From Undibacterium umbellatum (GTDB taxonomy: Bacteria; Pseudomonadota; Gammaproteobacteria; Burkholderiales; Burkholderiaceae_D): 64,000 nt of DNA. The notes beneath the pieces are model-generated. The model was not told the DNA's origin. It did not search any database and was given only the letters and a program-made list of their open reading frames with translations. The stretch is from assembly GCF_014284125.1 (NCBI RefSeq), contig NZ_JACOFX010000019.1, positions 1 to 64,000 on the forward strand, given 5' to 3'. Positions 18,401-26,320 of this stretch are shown here, piece by piece (the stretch's first letter is position 1; each line of letters opens with the position of its first letter). The position numbers and the translations under genes were made by a program.

Positions 18401-20015
18401 AGCTGCCGATGGATCGCAAGCACTCCTGATGTTGAAACGCATGCGGCCCGATGTCATCCTCATGGACGCCGTCATGCCTGTCATGGATGGTTTTACTGCC
18501 TGCACCCTGATACAGGAAATGCCACGCGGCCGCAGCATACCGGTGCTGATGATTACAGCACTGGAAGACAATAGCTCGGTAGAGAGAGCTTTTGCTGCTG
18601 GTGCCTGCGACTACATCCCCAAGCCCATCCATTTCGCCGTGTTGTCGCAACGTGTGCGCCGCATCATAGAAGCAAACCAGGCAGAAAAACGCATACGCCA
18701 CCTGGCCTTCAATGATGTGCTGACGGGTTTGCCGAATCGTACTCAGTTTCTCGATCAACTGGGGCGCAGGTTGGCACTGGCAAAAGAGAATGGCGAATCG
18801 GTAGCCGTGCTGTTCCTGGATCTGGACAGGTTCAAGAACGTCAATGACACCCTGGGCCATGATGTTGGCGACCGCCTCCTGATCGCTGTCGCCCAACGCA
18901 TACGCCGCAGCGTGCGCAATGCCGATTGCGTGGCACGCCTGGGTGGTGATGAATTTACCGTAGTGCTGAGTGAGTTGGCTGACCCGGCGGCCGCCGCATC
19001 GGCTGCGCAAAATATTTGTCGTACCCTGGCCAAACCCTTCCAGATAGATAGCCACGATATTTTTGTGACTGCAAGTATAGGTATCTCGGTCTATCCGAAT
19101 GACGGAATGGATGTCGGCACCCTGGTCAAGCATGCCGATACCGCCATGTACCGGGCCAAGAAAACCAATACCGACTTTCAGTTCTTTGAAGCAGCGATGG
19201 AACATTCCATCTCGGAGCGAGTGCGTCTGGAAAATGACTTGCGCCGTGCGCTGGAACGTAATGAACTGGCAGTGTTTTACCAGCCACAGGCGCGCATGGA
19301 TACCGGCGAGATCATAGGCATGGAAGCACTGGTGCGCTGGTTTCATCCCAGCCGCGGTATGGTATCGCCGCTGGAATTCATTCCCATGGCAGAAGAGACA
19401 GGTCTCATCATCGCACTGGGTGAGTGGGTCTTGCGCACAGCTTGCGCGCAAATGCGCAACTGGATGGATAAAGGCTTAGGGCATTTGCGGGTCGCGGTGA
19501 ACTTATCGGTCAGTCAGTTGCTTGAAAAGGATTTCGCCAGCACGGTAGAGCAAGTGTTGATCGACACTGGTTTGCCAGCGAAATTGCTGGAGCTGGAAAT
19601 TACCGAAAGCACCTTGATGGAGCATGCGCAAGATACCCTGGCAGTACTGGACCGATTGCGCAGCCTGGGTGTCAGACTGACCATTGATGATTTCGGTACT
19701 GGCTATTCATCGCTGTCTTACCTCAAGCGCTTTCCTGTCGACATCATCAAGATAGACCGCTCTTTCGTGCGCGATATTCCCGGCGATGCCGACGATGCTG
19801 CCATCGTCACTGGTATCATTGCGCTGGCTCATAGTTTGCGTCTGGAAGTGGTGGCCGAAGGTGTGGAAACCCGCGAACAACTGGATTTCCTGCGCACGCA
19901 GTCATGTGACATCCTGCAAGGTTTTTATTTAAGCAAGCCGATACCAGCACAACAGTTGGAAGATGAAATATTGAGCCAGGTCGGCAGCGTATTTCTGGAT
20001 CAACAGGGAAAATAA
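15456..20015 (+). CDS. Giant hybrid histidine kinase with REC-REC-HPt-REC-GGDEF-EAL
   Basis: 1519 residues. Order: membrane helix at about 25-47, extracytoplasmic domain to about 180, second helix, HAMP (about 210-265), HisKA with SHEVRTPLNG (His near 290), HATPase (about 405-510, DTGIGM and GGTGLGLAIC). A first receiver (about 533-655) retains IVDPSE and VIMD but looks degenerate; a second (about 690-810, VVEDN, LILMDCSMPEMDG, AKPI) looks canonical. The HPt domain has AHSIKGSSGN near 883. A third receiver (about 955-1070, VVDDD, ILMDAVMPVMDG, PKPI) leads into GGDEF (LGGDEF, motif at 1163) and EAL (MEALVRW near 1290, DDFGTGYSSL). Both cyclic-di-GMP motifs look intact, so both synthesis and breakdown are possible. 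A second ATG is at 15483. Confidence 0.95.
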   Translation: MALSKFGSSMKFFSNYFRRTGFSRQLTVIITAAILVLALFSSIMNSWQASHRMRAYFVVQGQQVAENLARQSRLALLYHSADNAREVVATTLAFPDVLQVEIANAEHKVLLSQSKPGVNLPPLQTQPTEQLSSARLEQESDQDWRFSAPVIGGETEASPFEVQESKPQLLGYVHVVVGKTTLNKLVMSLLLGNLGITLSFALILLALIRLVSRQMIRPLNQLSSLMGRAEAGESGMRATPDGSKDIIEMAHAFNQMMAVLEDREAELKHSRDQALHTAVMKAQFAATVSHEVRTPLNGVVGMLDMLKEMRLTKRQRECVDVAWNSSQALIELINDILDFSKMEAGKVEVEEIEFDLNKVLAEVLELLSKQAQQKGLELAYLIADDVPLRIKSDPLRLRQILINLIGNAVKFTERGEIAVRVVLTEHPGSTQDGARLKLRFDVSDTGIGMSPDAVSNVFESFAQADRSTTRKYGGTGLGLAICKQLVALLHGEIGVSSISGQGSNFYFSMQCHATVSDQHSEKASLLSSDLQDERVLIVDPSEILRDFLSQNLARHGILCRAAEDGVQALNLLDLAAREGSPHSLVIMDVASIDDNGEELARRLRNDHRYSGVRTLALDRYGCAGENNPSSADICLGKPVQMERLLEALRHLLLTTVHLQTSTAAMAPAPMQSRSNEAARHTGQHGLQGDWRVLVVEDNRTNQMVAAGMLSLSACHCEFAGNGKEAVEAARRNRYDLILMDCSMPEMDGYEATVRIRSYEDGLGRRTPIVAMTANTQRGDAEKCLAIGMDDYLAKPITLVDLRHKLERWLTHGGAAGRALPADGHLQALDSQPLDRVVFDKLRDILGPGLQQTVSLFLEDTPIYLEQLHQGLQQGDAELVRAMAHSIKGSSGNLGASNLLQFAKEVEQLALERHLSEIAPLLNSLHQAYEAVAAELGNEVFLENREAVTHSRQVAKVLVVDDDRSTRSTLRHTLQRDGFKVEEAADGSQALLMLKRMRPDVILMDAVMPVMDGFTACTLIQEMPRGRSIPVLMITALEDNSSVERAFAAGACDYIPKPIHFAVLSQRVRRIIEANQAEKRIRHLAFNDVLTGLPNRTQFLDQLGRRLALAKENGESVAVLFLDLDRFKNVNDTLGHDVGDRLLIAVAQRIRRSVRNADCVARLGGDEFTVVLSELADPAAAASAAQNICRTLAKPFQIDSHDIFVTASIGISVYPNDGMDVGTLVKHADTAMYRAKKTNTDFQFFEAAMEHSISERVRLENDLRRALERNELAVFYQPQARMDTGEIIGMEALVRWFHPSRGMVSPLEFIPMAEETGLIIALGEWVLRTACAQMRNWMDKGLGHLRVAVNLSVSQLLEKDFASTVEQVLIDTGLPAKLLELEITESTLMEHAQDTLAVLDRLRSLGVRLTIDDFGTGYSSLSYLKRFPVDIIKIDRSFVRDIPGDADDAAIVTGIIALAHSLRLEVVAEGVETREQLDFLRTQSCDILQGFYLSKPIPAQQLEDEILSQVGSVFLDQQGK

Positions 20016-20084
20016 AAAGATGGGCTATTGCGTCCGCGCAGTAGCACCAGTACGAGAGACCAAGACAGATCAATGAGGGCTTGC

Positions 20085-22214
20085 ATGCTGCAGCTTCACA
20101 CTTTCAGATGGAAAAACAGCCTGGTGCAGGGATTGCTTAGCATCAGTTTGCTGGGTATGAATGCATCTGTCTACGCGCAAGCAAAAACTGATTTTTCTGA
20201 GATTGAATCGATACATACATTGTCCGATAGCGACAACACGGCAGCACTGAAAAAATTACAGGAATACAAGGAGAAATTAGGCAAGGATGCCGACTATGTG
20301 CTGCGCGCAGAAGTCTTGAAAACTCTGATAGGCATCTTGTATGACGCAGGAAAAATCAAAGAGGCTGATGCTGCTAACGCAGAGTTGCTGCAACTGGCCA
20401 AATCCCGCAATGATAATGACATGATCAGCCTGGGCCTGATAGGTGAGGCTTTTCAACTGATGGATCAGGGCAAGTTTGCCATGGCTCTGGTCAAGCTGAA
20501 TGACATACAGCAGAGCTTGCGCGATACCAAAAATGCTGAAGTTATCATGCGTTTGAATATCGCTTTTGGCATGGTGCAAATGGCGATAGGCAATTTTGAC
20601 AAGTCACTCTCGTATTTTCTCGAAGCCCTGAAGCAGACAGACCAGATACCACGTCGCCAGGTGCAGGCCAAGCTGTACCGCATGGAGTCCATCGCCAGGC
20701 TGTACCTGCATATGCATAATGCGGAAAAGGCACTGGAAACTACCAATGATGCATTGGCGATGCAGCCCAAAACAGAATCGCCCAAAATTATTTCATCACT
20801 GCAAATGACGCGCGGTCTGGCCCTGATTGATCTCGGGCGGCATGACGAAGCTTTTGAAGCCTACAAAATCGTATTGCAAATTGCCAATGAGGCTGGCATG
20901 CCAGCGTTGGCAGCAACGGCTCTGGGCAATATATCTGACTATTACCTGAACGTGCGCAAATTTGCCGAGGCGGAGCGCGCAGCCCGGTTTTCTCTGGAAA
21001 AAGCCCTGTCTGTACAAGATCCTTTTTCCATCGCTATTGCCAAAGCAAACATTGGCTTCGCTCTGGCTGGCCAAAAGAAGTTTTCTCAGGGGATAGAATA
21101 CATCAATGAGGCCAAGAAATTTTTCATGGAAACTGGCTCCAAGTCGGATGTAGAAAGTTTGCTCAGTGAAATCGGCAATATGTTTGAAGCTGCCGATATG
21201 CACAAGGAAGCTCTGGCGATAGTACGCGAACAGCAAAAACTCAGCGATGAATTATTCAGGTCCGACCGGGCCAGGGCAGTGGCTACCTTGCAGGAGCAAT
21301 TCAATGCGGAACAAAGAAAAAAACAGATTGAATTGCTGGCTCGTGAAAATCAATTGAAAGATGCAGAGATAGAAAACCGTCAGTTACAGCAAGTCATACT
21401 CATGCTGGCAGGTGTGTTGATGGTGATGGTCGGTGCGGTGATTTTCTTCCTTTATCAGCGGGTGCGCAGGACCAATGAAAAACTGCGTGAAGCGAATGAG
21501 CAACTTGAATTTCATGCCGTGCGTGACCCTCTTACAGGCTTGTACAACCGTCGTTCTTTTGTCGATATGATGAAAGGAAGGATCGTCTTGCCGGAGGGAG
21601 AGCGACGCGAAGATGCGCTGGAAAATCCGGATTGCCTGATACTCATGGATATCGATCATTTTAAGAATATCAACGATAACCATGGTCATGCTGCTGGGGA
21701 CGCCGTGCTGGTTGAGGTGGCGCGTCGTCTACGTAGCACGGTGCGCGACAGTGACATGGTCTTGCGCTGGGGCGGAGAAGAATTTCTGATTTATTCACCG
21801 CGCACCAACCCTGCTCAGTTGAAAAACCTGGTGGACCGTATCCTGCGTAGCATAGGCGAAGAAAGCATGGAGGTAGATGGCATGCTGGTGCCAGTCACGC
21901 TGACTGCAGGTTTCATCAGTCTGCCATTCTCTGGACTGCCAGAAGCTGTTTGTAACTGGGAAAAAGCCTTGCAAATTGCCGACATGGCGCTGTACCTGGG
22001 CAAGGTCAATGGCCGCAACCGTGCCTATGGTGTCAGCAAATTATTGATTGCTTATGAAGAAGCCTTGCCCGTACTCGATCATGATTTATCTGCCGCTATC
22101 AAGGCAGGTATGGTGGAGTTGGCAGAAGTGCATGGACCGGTCCGGCAAGCCGACAACCCTCAACCTGCTTCGCAGGGCACGCAAGATGCTGACTTGACCA
22201 GCATCATCAAATAA
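20085..22214 (+). CDS. TPR-sensor diguanylate cyclase (GGDEF)
   Basis: 709 residues from the ATG at 20085, chosen because GAGGG lies five bases before it and a signal peptide follows at once (cut near ASVYAQA). The extracytoplasmic part is a run of TPR-like helical pairs (about 40-430). A coiled coil then leads to one membrane helix (about 445-465, VILMLAGVLMVMVGAVIFF), and a cytoplasmic GGDEF domain carries RWGGEEF at residue 563. The GGEEF form is compatible with active cyclic-di-GMP synthesis. It starts 69 bases behind the hybrid kinase on the same strand, so the pair may be one cyclic-di-GMP signalling unit. Confidence 0.9.
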   Translation: MLQLHTFRWKNSLVQGLLSISLLGMNASVYAQAKTDFSEIESIHTLSDSDNTAALKKLQEYKEKLGKDADYVLRAEVLKTLIGILYDAGKIKEADAANAELLQLAKSRNDNDMISLGLIGEAFQLMDQGKFAMALVKLNDIQQSLRDTKNAEVIMRLNIAFGMVQMAIGNFDKSLSYFLEALKQTDQIPRRQVQAKLYRMESIARLYLHMHNAEKALETTNDALAMQPKTESPKIISSLQMTRGLALIDLGRHDEAFEAYKIVLQIANEAGMPALAATALGNISDYYLNVRKFAEAERAARFSLEKALSVQDPFSIAIAKANIGFALAGQKKFSQGIEYINEAKKFFMETGSKSDVESLLSEIGNMFEAADMHKEALAIVREQQKLSDELFRSDRARAVATLQEQFNAEQRKKQIELLARENQLKDAEIENRQLQQVILMLAGVLMVMVGAVIFFLYQRVRRTNEKLREANEQLEFHAVRDPLTGLYNRRSFVDMMKGRIVLPEGERREDALENPDCLILMDIDHFKNINDNHGHAAGDAVLVEVARRLRSTVRDSDMVLRWGGEEFLIYSPRTNPAQLKNLVDRILRSIGEESMEVDGMLVPVTLTAGFISLPFSGLPEAVCNWEKALQIADMALYLGKVNGRNRAYGVSKLLIAYEEALPVLDHDLSAAIKAGMVELAEVHGPVRQADNPQPASQGTQDADLTSIIK

Positions 22215-22237
22215 ATCACCTGAGTTTAAAAAAGTCG

Positions 22238-22243
22238 TATAAT
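22238..22243 (+). promoter_or_regulatory. Probable -10 box of the thi operon
   Basis: A perfect TATAAT hexamer stands about 45 bases before the conserved part of the TPP riboswitch. No good -35 hexamer is seen at 16-18 bases upstream. A 7-bp hairpin (GGTTCTG / CAGAACC, 22257-22280) lies between it and the aptamer. Confidence 0.5.
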
Positions 22244-22285
22244 CTGCCGTCGTCGCGGTTCTGGATTCACTTTCAGAACCCGAAG

Positions 22286-22373
22286 AAAAATGCTAGGGGT
22301 CCTGCCATCAATCTTGTTGGCGGGTGAGAAATACCCTCGAACCTGATCTGGATAATGCCAGCGAAGGGAAGCT
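22286..22373 (+). promoter_or_regulatory. TPP riboswitch (THI box)
   Basis: The conserved THI-box pieces appear in order: GCTAGGGGTCC, then GGTGAGAAATACCCTC, GAACCTGATCTGGATAATG and CCAGCGAAGGGAA. The aptamer binds thiamine pyrophosphate and lowers expression of the downstream genes. It stands about 100 bases before thiC, the position expected in proteobacteria. Confidence 0.95.
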
Positions 22374-22430
22374 GCCGAAGTTTGTGCCGCCCGTATTATG
22401 TTTGATCTATGCGCGCACCTTTTTTGGAAA

Positions 22431-22466
22431 CTCCTTTGCTGGCTCCATGCCAACAAAGCAAAGGAG
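22431..22466 (+). promoter_or_regulatory. Anti-RBS hairpin of the TPP riboswitch
   Basis: CTCCTTTGCT (22431-22440) is perfectly complementary to AGCAAAGGAG (22457-22466), which contains the thiC Shine-Dalgarno AAAGGAG six bases before the ATG at 22472. Folding would hide the ribosome-binding site, so control is probably at translation initiation. There is no T run to suggest a terminator. Confidence 0.8.
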
Positions 22467-22471
22467 CCAAA

Positions 22472-24385
22472 ATGAACGCCAACCCGCAATTCTTGTCCGC
22501 TACCGCCACGGTAGACGAGGCAGCCATACAGCCACTGCCGAACTCACGTAAAACCTATATACAGGGCAGCCGCCCCGATATCCGCGTACCCATGCGCGAA
22601 ATCAGCCAGTCGGATACATCAGCCATGTTCGGCTCGGAAAAAAATCCGCCTATCTATGTCTACGATACCTCCGGCCCTTACACCGATCCCGAAGTAAAAA
22701 TCGATATCCGCTCTGGCCTGGCATCTGTACGCGGCGCCTGGATAGCCGAGCGCAATGACACCGAAGAACTGGCTGGCCCTACTTCAGAATACGGTATTGC
22801 CCGCCTGCATGACCCCAAACTGGCTGAGCTGCGTTTCAACCTCAAACGCCTGCCACGCCGTGCACTGGCAGGCAAGAATGTCTCGCAGATGCACTATGCA
22901 CGCCAGGGCATCATCACGCCGGAAATGGAATTTGTTTCCATCCGTGAAAACCTGCGCAGAAAAGAATATCTGGAAAACCTGAAAGCTTCCGGCCCCATGG
23001 GCAACAAGCTGGCAGAAGTCATGGGCCGCCAGCATCCAGGCCAATCTTTTGGCGCCTCCATTCCAGCAGAAATAACGCCAGAATTTGTGCGTTCAGAAAT
23101 CGCCCGTGGCCGCGCGATTATTCCTGCTAACATCAATCATCCAGAGATAGAGCCCATGATCATAGGCCGTAATTTCCTGGTCAAGATCAATGCCAATATC
23201 GGTAATTCAGCAGTTACCTCTTCCATCGGCGAAGAAGTCGAAAAAATGACCTGGGCAATACGCTGGGGTGGTGACAATGTTATGGACCTGTCCACAGGAA
23301 AACACATACACGAAACCCGCGAATGGATCATTCGTAATTCACCCGTACCTATCGGCACCGTGCCCATCTATCAGGCACTGGAAAAAGTGAATGGCAAGGC
23401 AGAGGACCTGACCTGGGAAATTTTCCGTGACACGCTCATCGAACAGGCAGAGCAGGGCGTCGATTACTTCACCATCCATGCTGGTGTGCGCCTGCAGTAT
23501 GTGCCAATGACGGCCAAACGCCTGACCGGCATTGTGTCACGTGGTGGTTCCATCATGGCCAAATGGTGTCTGGCTCATCATAAAGAAAGCTTTTTGTACG
23601 AGCATTTCGAAGATATCTGCGAAATCATGAAAGCCTATGACGTGTCTTTCAGCCTCGGTGATGGCCTGCGCCCTGGTTCCATCTATGACGCCAATGATGA
23701 AGCACAGTTAGGTGAATTGAAAACCCTGGGGGAATTGACCCAGATCGCCTGGAAGCATGATGTACAAGTCATGATAGAAGGCCCTGGTCATGTGCCCATG
23801 CACCTGATCAAAGAAAACATGGACCTGCAACTGGAGCAATGCCATGAGGCACCGTTCTATACGCTGGGCCCATTGACGACTGACATCGCTCCAGGCTACG
23901 ACCACATCACGTCCGGCATAGGTGCCGCACAAATAGGCTGGTATGGAACGGCCATGCTGTGCTATGTGACACCGAAAGAGCATCTGGGTTTGCCGAACAA
24001 GGTCGATGTCAAGGATGGCATCATCACTTACAAAATCGCTGCTCATGCCGCCGACCTGGCAAAAGGCCATCCCGGTGCGCAGATCCGTGACAATGCCCTG
24101 TCCAAGGCACGTTTTGAATTCCGCTGGGAAGACCAGTTCAACATCGGCCTCGACCCCGACAAGGCACGCGAATTCCATGATGAAACTTTGCCCAAGGATT
24201 CTGCCAAGGTTGCCCATTTCTGCTCCATGTGCGGACCACATTTCTGCTCCATGAAAATTACGCAGGAAGTACGCGACTATGCGAATGCACAAGGCATCAG
24301 CGAGATTCAGGCGTTGAAACAGGGCATGGAAGTCAAGGCCGTTGAATTCATCAAATCCGGTGCGGAAATCTATAAGAAGCAATAG
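22472..24385 (+). CDS. thiC: Phosphomethylpyrimidine synthase
   Basis: ThiC (637 aa) converts aminoimidazole ribotide to hydroxymethylpyrimidine phosphate by radical SAM chemistry. The frame extends upstream, but the ATG at 22472 has AAAGGAG six bases before it and begins at the usual N-terminal MNANPQF. The C-terminal iron-sulfur motif CSMCGPHFC gives CX2CX4C near residues 585-593. YTLGPLTTDIAPGYDHITSG and the GSRPDIRVPMREI block are also typical. It is the first gene of thiC-S-G-D-E and is directly under the TPP riboswitch. Confidence 0.98.
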   Translation: MNANPQFLSATATVDEAAIQPLPNSRKTYIQGSRPDIRVPMREISQSDTSAMFGSEKNPPIYVYDTSGPYTDPEVKIDIRSGLASVRGAWIAERNDTEELAGPTSEYGIARLHDPKLAELRFNLKRLPRRALAGKNVSQMHYARQGIITPEMEFVSIRENLRRKEYLENLKASGPMGNKLAEVMGRQHPGQSFGASIPAEITPEFVRSEIARGRAIIPANINHPEIEPMIIGRNFLVKINANIGNSAVTSSIGEEVEKMTWAIRWGGDNVMDLSTGKHIHETREWIIRNSPVPIGTVPIYQALEKVNGKAEDLTWEIFRDTLIEQAEQGVDYFTIHAGVRLQYVPMTAKRLTGIVSRGGSIMAKWCLAHHKESFLYEHFEDICEIMKAYDVSFSLGDGLRPGSIYDANDEAQLGELKTLGELTQIAWKHDVQVMIEGPGHVPMHLIKENMDLQLEQCHEAPFYTLGPLTTDIAPGYDHITSGIGAAQIGWYGTAMLCYVTPKEHLGLPNKVDVKDGIITYKIAAHAADLAKGHPGAQIRDNALSKARFEFRWEDQFNIGLDPDKAREFHDETLPKDSAKVAHFCSMCGPHFCSMKITQEVRDYANAQGISEIQALKQGMEVKAVEFIKSGAEIYKKQ

Positions 24386-24387
24386 CC

Positions 24388-24588
24388 ATGTTGGAGATAC
24401 AGCTTAATGGAGAGGCGCGGCAACTGAGCAGTGAGCTGCTGGCAGATTTGATTGCAGAACTGAATCTGTCGCAGCAGGCGATTGCGGTGGCGGTAAACCG
24501 GCAGATTATTCCACGGTCGCAGTGGGAAGGGTATCAATTGCATGGCGATGACAAGGTGGATGTTGTGCGTGCTATTGGCGGTGGTTGA
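24388..24588 (+). CDS. thiS: Sulfur-carrier protein ThiS
   Basis: 66-residue ubiquitin-like carrier ending in IGGG; the terminal Gly-Gly becomes a thiocarboxylate that delivers sulfur for thiazole formation by ThiG. The N-terminus MLEIQLNGEARQL and the SQWEGYQLHGDDKVDVV stretch fit the family. It starts 2 bases behind thiC. Confidence 0.93.
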   Translation: MLEIQLNGEARQLSSELLADLIAELNLSQQAIAVAVNRQIIPRSQWEGYQLHGDDKVDVVRAIGGG

Positions 24589-24610
24589 TACGTAAAAGTG
24601 TTGATTGTTC

Positions 24611-24659
24611 GTAGGTTGGGCTGGCCAACTGCAGCCTGGCGAGGCTCGGCCCAAGCTAC
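24611..24659. repeat. Inverted-repeat extragenic element between thiS and thiG
   Basis: GTAGGTTGGGC (24611-24621) is mirrored by GCCCAAGCTAC (24649-24659) with one mismatch around a GC-rich centre. This resembles the 'GTAGGTTGGGC' type extragenic repeat that I recall from betaproteobacterial genomes. It lies inside the operon and could form a hairpin in the mRNA, trimming expression between thiS and thiG. No second copy occurs in this window. Confidence 0.5.
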
Positions 24660-24710
24660 CAATTCGCCCGACGATATTTCGATTGCCGCTCACAAATTTG
24701 AAAGAATTTT

Positions 24711-25502
24711 ATGAACACAGAAAACAACTCAGGTTTAACCATAGCCGGAAAAACCTACCGCTCCCGCCTTTTGGTCGGCAGCGGCAAATACAAAGACCTC
24801 GAACAAACCCGCCTGGCAACAGAAGCCAGTGGTGCCGAGATCATTACGGTGGCAATACGCCGCGTGAACATAGGGCAAGATCCGAATGCACCCAGCTTGC
24901 TGGATGTAGTGCCACCCAGCAAATACACCATACTGCCCAACTCTGCCGGTTGCTACAATGCTGAAGATGCGGTCTATACCCTGCAACTGGGGCGTGAATT
25001 ATTGGGGGGCCACAAACTGTGCAAGCTGGAAGTATTGGGCGATGAGAAAACCCTGTTCCCGAATATGCCCGAGACCCTGAAGGCCGCCAAAACCCTGGTA
25101 CAGGATGGTTTTGATGTCATGGTGTATTGCAGCGATGACCCTATACAGGCACGCATGCTGGAAGACATAGGCTGCGTTGTCATCATGCCGCTGGCTTCGT
25201 TGATAGGTTCTGGCATGGGTATTTTGAATCCATGGAATCTGTCGCTGATTATCGCGCAAGCCAAAGTGCCAGTGCTGGTGGATGCAGGCGTTGGTACAGC
25301 ATCCGACGCCGCCATCGCGATGGAACTGGGTTGCGATGGCGTGTTGATGAATACCGCAATCGCTGGTGCCAAAGACCCTGTACGCATGGCACGTGCCATG
25401 GGCCTGGCGGTAGAGGCGGGACGAGAAGCTTTTCTGGCAGGCCGCATGCCGCGCAAGTTTGCAGCGTCGCCGTCTTCCCCCATGGCAGGCCGCATTGTTT
25501 GA
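24711..25502 (+). CDS. thiG: Thiazole synthase
   Basis: ThiG (263 aa) makes the thiazole phosphate moiety of thiamine from deoxyxylulose phosphate, dehydroglycine and ThiS thiocarboxylate. Visible features: SRLLVGSGKYKD at the start, the Schiff-base Lys in KLEVLGD near residue 105, VIMPLASLIGSGMGI, VPVLVDAGVGTASDAAIAMELG, and DGVLMNTAIAGAKDP for phosphate binding. The last codon overlaps the ATG of thiD by one base. Confidence 0.97.
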   Translation: MNTENNSGLTIAGKTYRSRLLVGSGKYKDLEQTRLATEASGAEIITVAIRRVNIGQDPNAPSLLDVVPPSKYTILPNSAGCYNAEDAVYTLQLGRELLGGHKLCKLEVLGDEKTLFPNMPETLKAAKTLVQDGFDVMVYCSDDPIQARMLEDIGCVVIMPLASLIGSGMGILNPWNLSLIIAQAKVPVLVDAGVGTASDAAIAMELGCDGVLMNTAIAGAKDPVRMARAMGLAVEAGREAFLAGRMPRKFAASPSSPMAGRIV

Positions 25503-26320
25503 TGAAGACGGTGACGCGACCCTGCGTGCTGGTATTTGCCGGGCATGATCCTAGTGGCGGGGCTGGCATACAGGCCGATATAGAAGCCATCGCCGCGCAG
25601 GGCGCGCATGCCTTGCCGGTGATTACGGCATTGACGGTGCAGGATAACGACCATGCCTATGCCGTACATGCAGTCGATGTACAAATCATTTTGCAGCAAG
25701 CCATGACCCTGGTGGCCAAGATGCCGGTCAAGGTCATCAAGCTGGGTATTGTCGCGCACAAGAAAAATGCCACGGCGATAGCCAGCTTCATTCAAAAGAT
25801 GAAGCAGCAACATGCAGATCTGCAAGTCATTGTTGACCCGGTATTGGGCAGTGGTCATGGTGACAGTTTGTCGCTGGATGATGCGGTGCAAGCCATTGAG
25901 CCTCTGTTGAAAATAGCCACCCTGATCACCCCCAATTTGCCTGAATTAAGGCGACTCTCACCACAAGTAGACGATATGCAAGCGCAAGTCGCTAGCCTGT
26001 TACAAAACACGGGCGCAGATGTCTTGCTGAAAGGTGGCCATGCAACAGAGGCACAGGTAAAAAACATCTGGTTCCAGCATGGGCAATGGCAGACTGCACA
26101 AGAGTGGCTGTGGCCGCGTTTGTCCGGCGAATTTCATGGCAGCGGTTGTACGTTGGCATCCGCAATTGCGGGGCAGTTGGCAATCGGGATGACTTTGTCT
26201 GAAGCTTTGCAACGGGCACAAAACTATACGCAGCAAAGCTTGCTGTATGCCTATGCCATCGCTGCAGGCCAGCTTATACCTGCACGCCAACCCGCGTTGT
26301 TTACAAGGAAAAAATCATGA
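25502..26320 (+). CDS. thiD: Hydroxymethylpyrimidine (phosphate) kinase
   Basis: ThiD (272 aa) phosphorylates HMP and HMP-P to HMP-PP. The frame is open much further upstream inside thiG, but the ATG at 25502 (TGATG overlap with the thiG stop) gives the normal N-terminus, with VLVFAGHDPSGGAGIQADI 8 residues in. The C-terminal anion hole is GEFHGSGCTLASAIA, with the catalytic-type Gly-Ser-Gly-Cys. A ribokinase-fold Asp/Asn substrate pattern (VDPVLGSGHGDSL) is present. It overlaps thiE by four bases. Confidence 0.95.
   Translation: MKTVTRPCVLVFAGHDPSGGAGIQADIEAIAAQGAHALPVITALTVQDNDHAYAVHAVDVQIILQQAMTLVAKMPVKVIKLGIVAHKKNATAIASFIQKMKQQHADLQVIVDPVLGSGHGDSLSLDDAVQAIEPLLKIATLITPNLPELRRLSPQVDDMQAQVASLLQNTGADVLLKGGHATEAQVKNIWFQHGQWQTAQEWLWPRLSGEFHGSGCTLASAIAGQLAIGMTLSEALQRAQNYTQQSLLYAYAIAAGQLIPARQPALFTRKKS

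Noticed and set aside
18324..19451. 375-codon minus-strand frame opposite the hybrid kinase
   Set aside because: Opposite to intact receiver and GGDEF/EAL domains; no ribosome-binding site or motif.
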